Assembly (NCBI GenBank): GCA_050251635.1
Contig: JBFWML010000056.1
Location: 1 to 13,082, forward strand
Length of the DNA stretch: 13,082 bases
Direction: 5' to 3'
From: JBFWML01 sp050251635
GTDB taxonomy: Bacteria; Campylobacterota; Campylobacteria; Campylobacterales; SZUA-545
How positions within the stretch are numbered: position 1 is the stretch's first letter; each line of letters starts with the position of its first letter. Shown one piece after another: positions 12,819 to 13,082 of the stretch. The translations under genes were made by a program, and so were the position numbers. The notes beneath the pieces are model-generated. The model was not told the DNA's origin, did no database searches, and was given only the letters and a program-made list of their open reading frames with translations.

Positions 12819-13082
12819 CCCAAGACAGACTTTTTCAAAAAAACGCCCAAATCGTCAAATGTTTGGAGTTTTTTAGGAATCGTTAAGGGGAGTGCGGCTA
12901 TTATTTCGTCCTCTCAACCAGAGAGAGCTACCAAACGGTGACAAGCCGGAAGGTCGCAGTTCCTTGACAACTAAGCAAGCCAAACGATAAAACGGAACAG
13001 CTCCGTTCGTTTGACGAACGTTAAAAACATAAACAATCCCGACTTCAATGTCTTCGGATATTGAACGTCTTATTTTCCTAGT
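12819..13082 (+). other. structured non-coding stretch, possible rRNA operon leader
   Basis: No gene on either strand. A possible -10 box TATTAT (12899-12904) is followed by a hairpin CTCTC/GAGAG (12911-12925), a boxA-like GTTCCTTGACAACTAA (12959-12974), competing hairpins AACGGA/TCCGTT (12991-12996 with 13002-13007) and CGTTCGT/ACGAACG (13004-13010 with 13014-13020), and a strong UUCG-capped stem TTCAATGTC/GATATTGAA (13044-13065) followed by T-rich sequence. The boxA-like motif resembles those ahead of 16S genes in many bacteria; no 16S start is reached in the window. Another structured RNA is possible. Confidence 0.4.

Noticed and set aside
12930..12972. Bacterial SRP (4.5S) RNA, because of CCGGAAGG followed by GCAG
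   Set aside because: The 5' side of the conserved symmetric loop does not match, and the flanking stem cannot be drawn convincingly; the boxA-like reading fits better.

Overview
The window looks like a moderately GC-rich member of the Campylobacterota (Epsilonproteobacteria). The evidence is the gene set and order: the 5' end of mqnA (futalosine menaquinone pathway) after tgt, a short divergent spermidine-synthase-like gene, a secG / polysaccharide deacetylase / frr / pyrE run, a PyrE C-terminus of the CPLC...AIKPGSRGN type, a BioC-like methyltransferase and a small ThiD2-like protein. Several promoters show a good -10 box (TAAAAT, TAGAAT, TACAAT) with little or no -35, as is usual in this phylum.

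Layout. Positions 1-1819 (minus): overlapping operon speE-like > tgt > mqnA. Positions 1953-2951 (plus): purM, divergent from that operon. Positions 2973-5424 (minus): operon secG > polysaccharide deacetylase > frr > pyrE. Positions 5540-6262 (plus): bioC-like gene, followed by tRNA-Thr(CGT) at 6308-6382. Positions 6359-12368: an integrated mobile element of about 6.0 kb in the 3' end of that tRNA. Positions 12372-12782 (minus): ThiD2-like gene, then a structured non-coding stretch to the window end that resembles an rRNA operon leader.

The element is bounded by a 25/24-bp direct repeat of the tRNA 3' end. It encodes a tyrosine integrase next to the tRNA-distal end, a coupled gene of unknown function, an AlpA-like regulator, a winged-helix protein, a rolling-circle initiator of the Rep_trans/MobT type, a small helical protein, three very small membrane proteins and a small charged protein. 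I see no capsid, Zot-type ATPase, secretion or resistance genes. It looks like a minimal integrative element that may replicate as a circle: an IME, a satellite, or the remnant of a small phage or plasmid.

The most unusual content is non-coding. There is a family of six hairpins with a TACG/CGTA stem top, five of them with a near-constant 7-nt loop, and with lower stems that differ but still pair. TTGTCACC direct repeats occur at both ends of the element and look like integrase arm sites; the right-hand cluster overlaps the integrase start codon. A sigma70 promoter inside a palindrome next to rep could make a countertranscript. An ORF with its own promoter and RBS crosses the right attachment site and would become longer on excision. 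All functional readings of these are inference from sequence alone.
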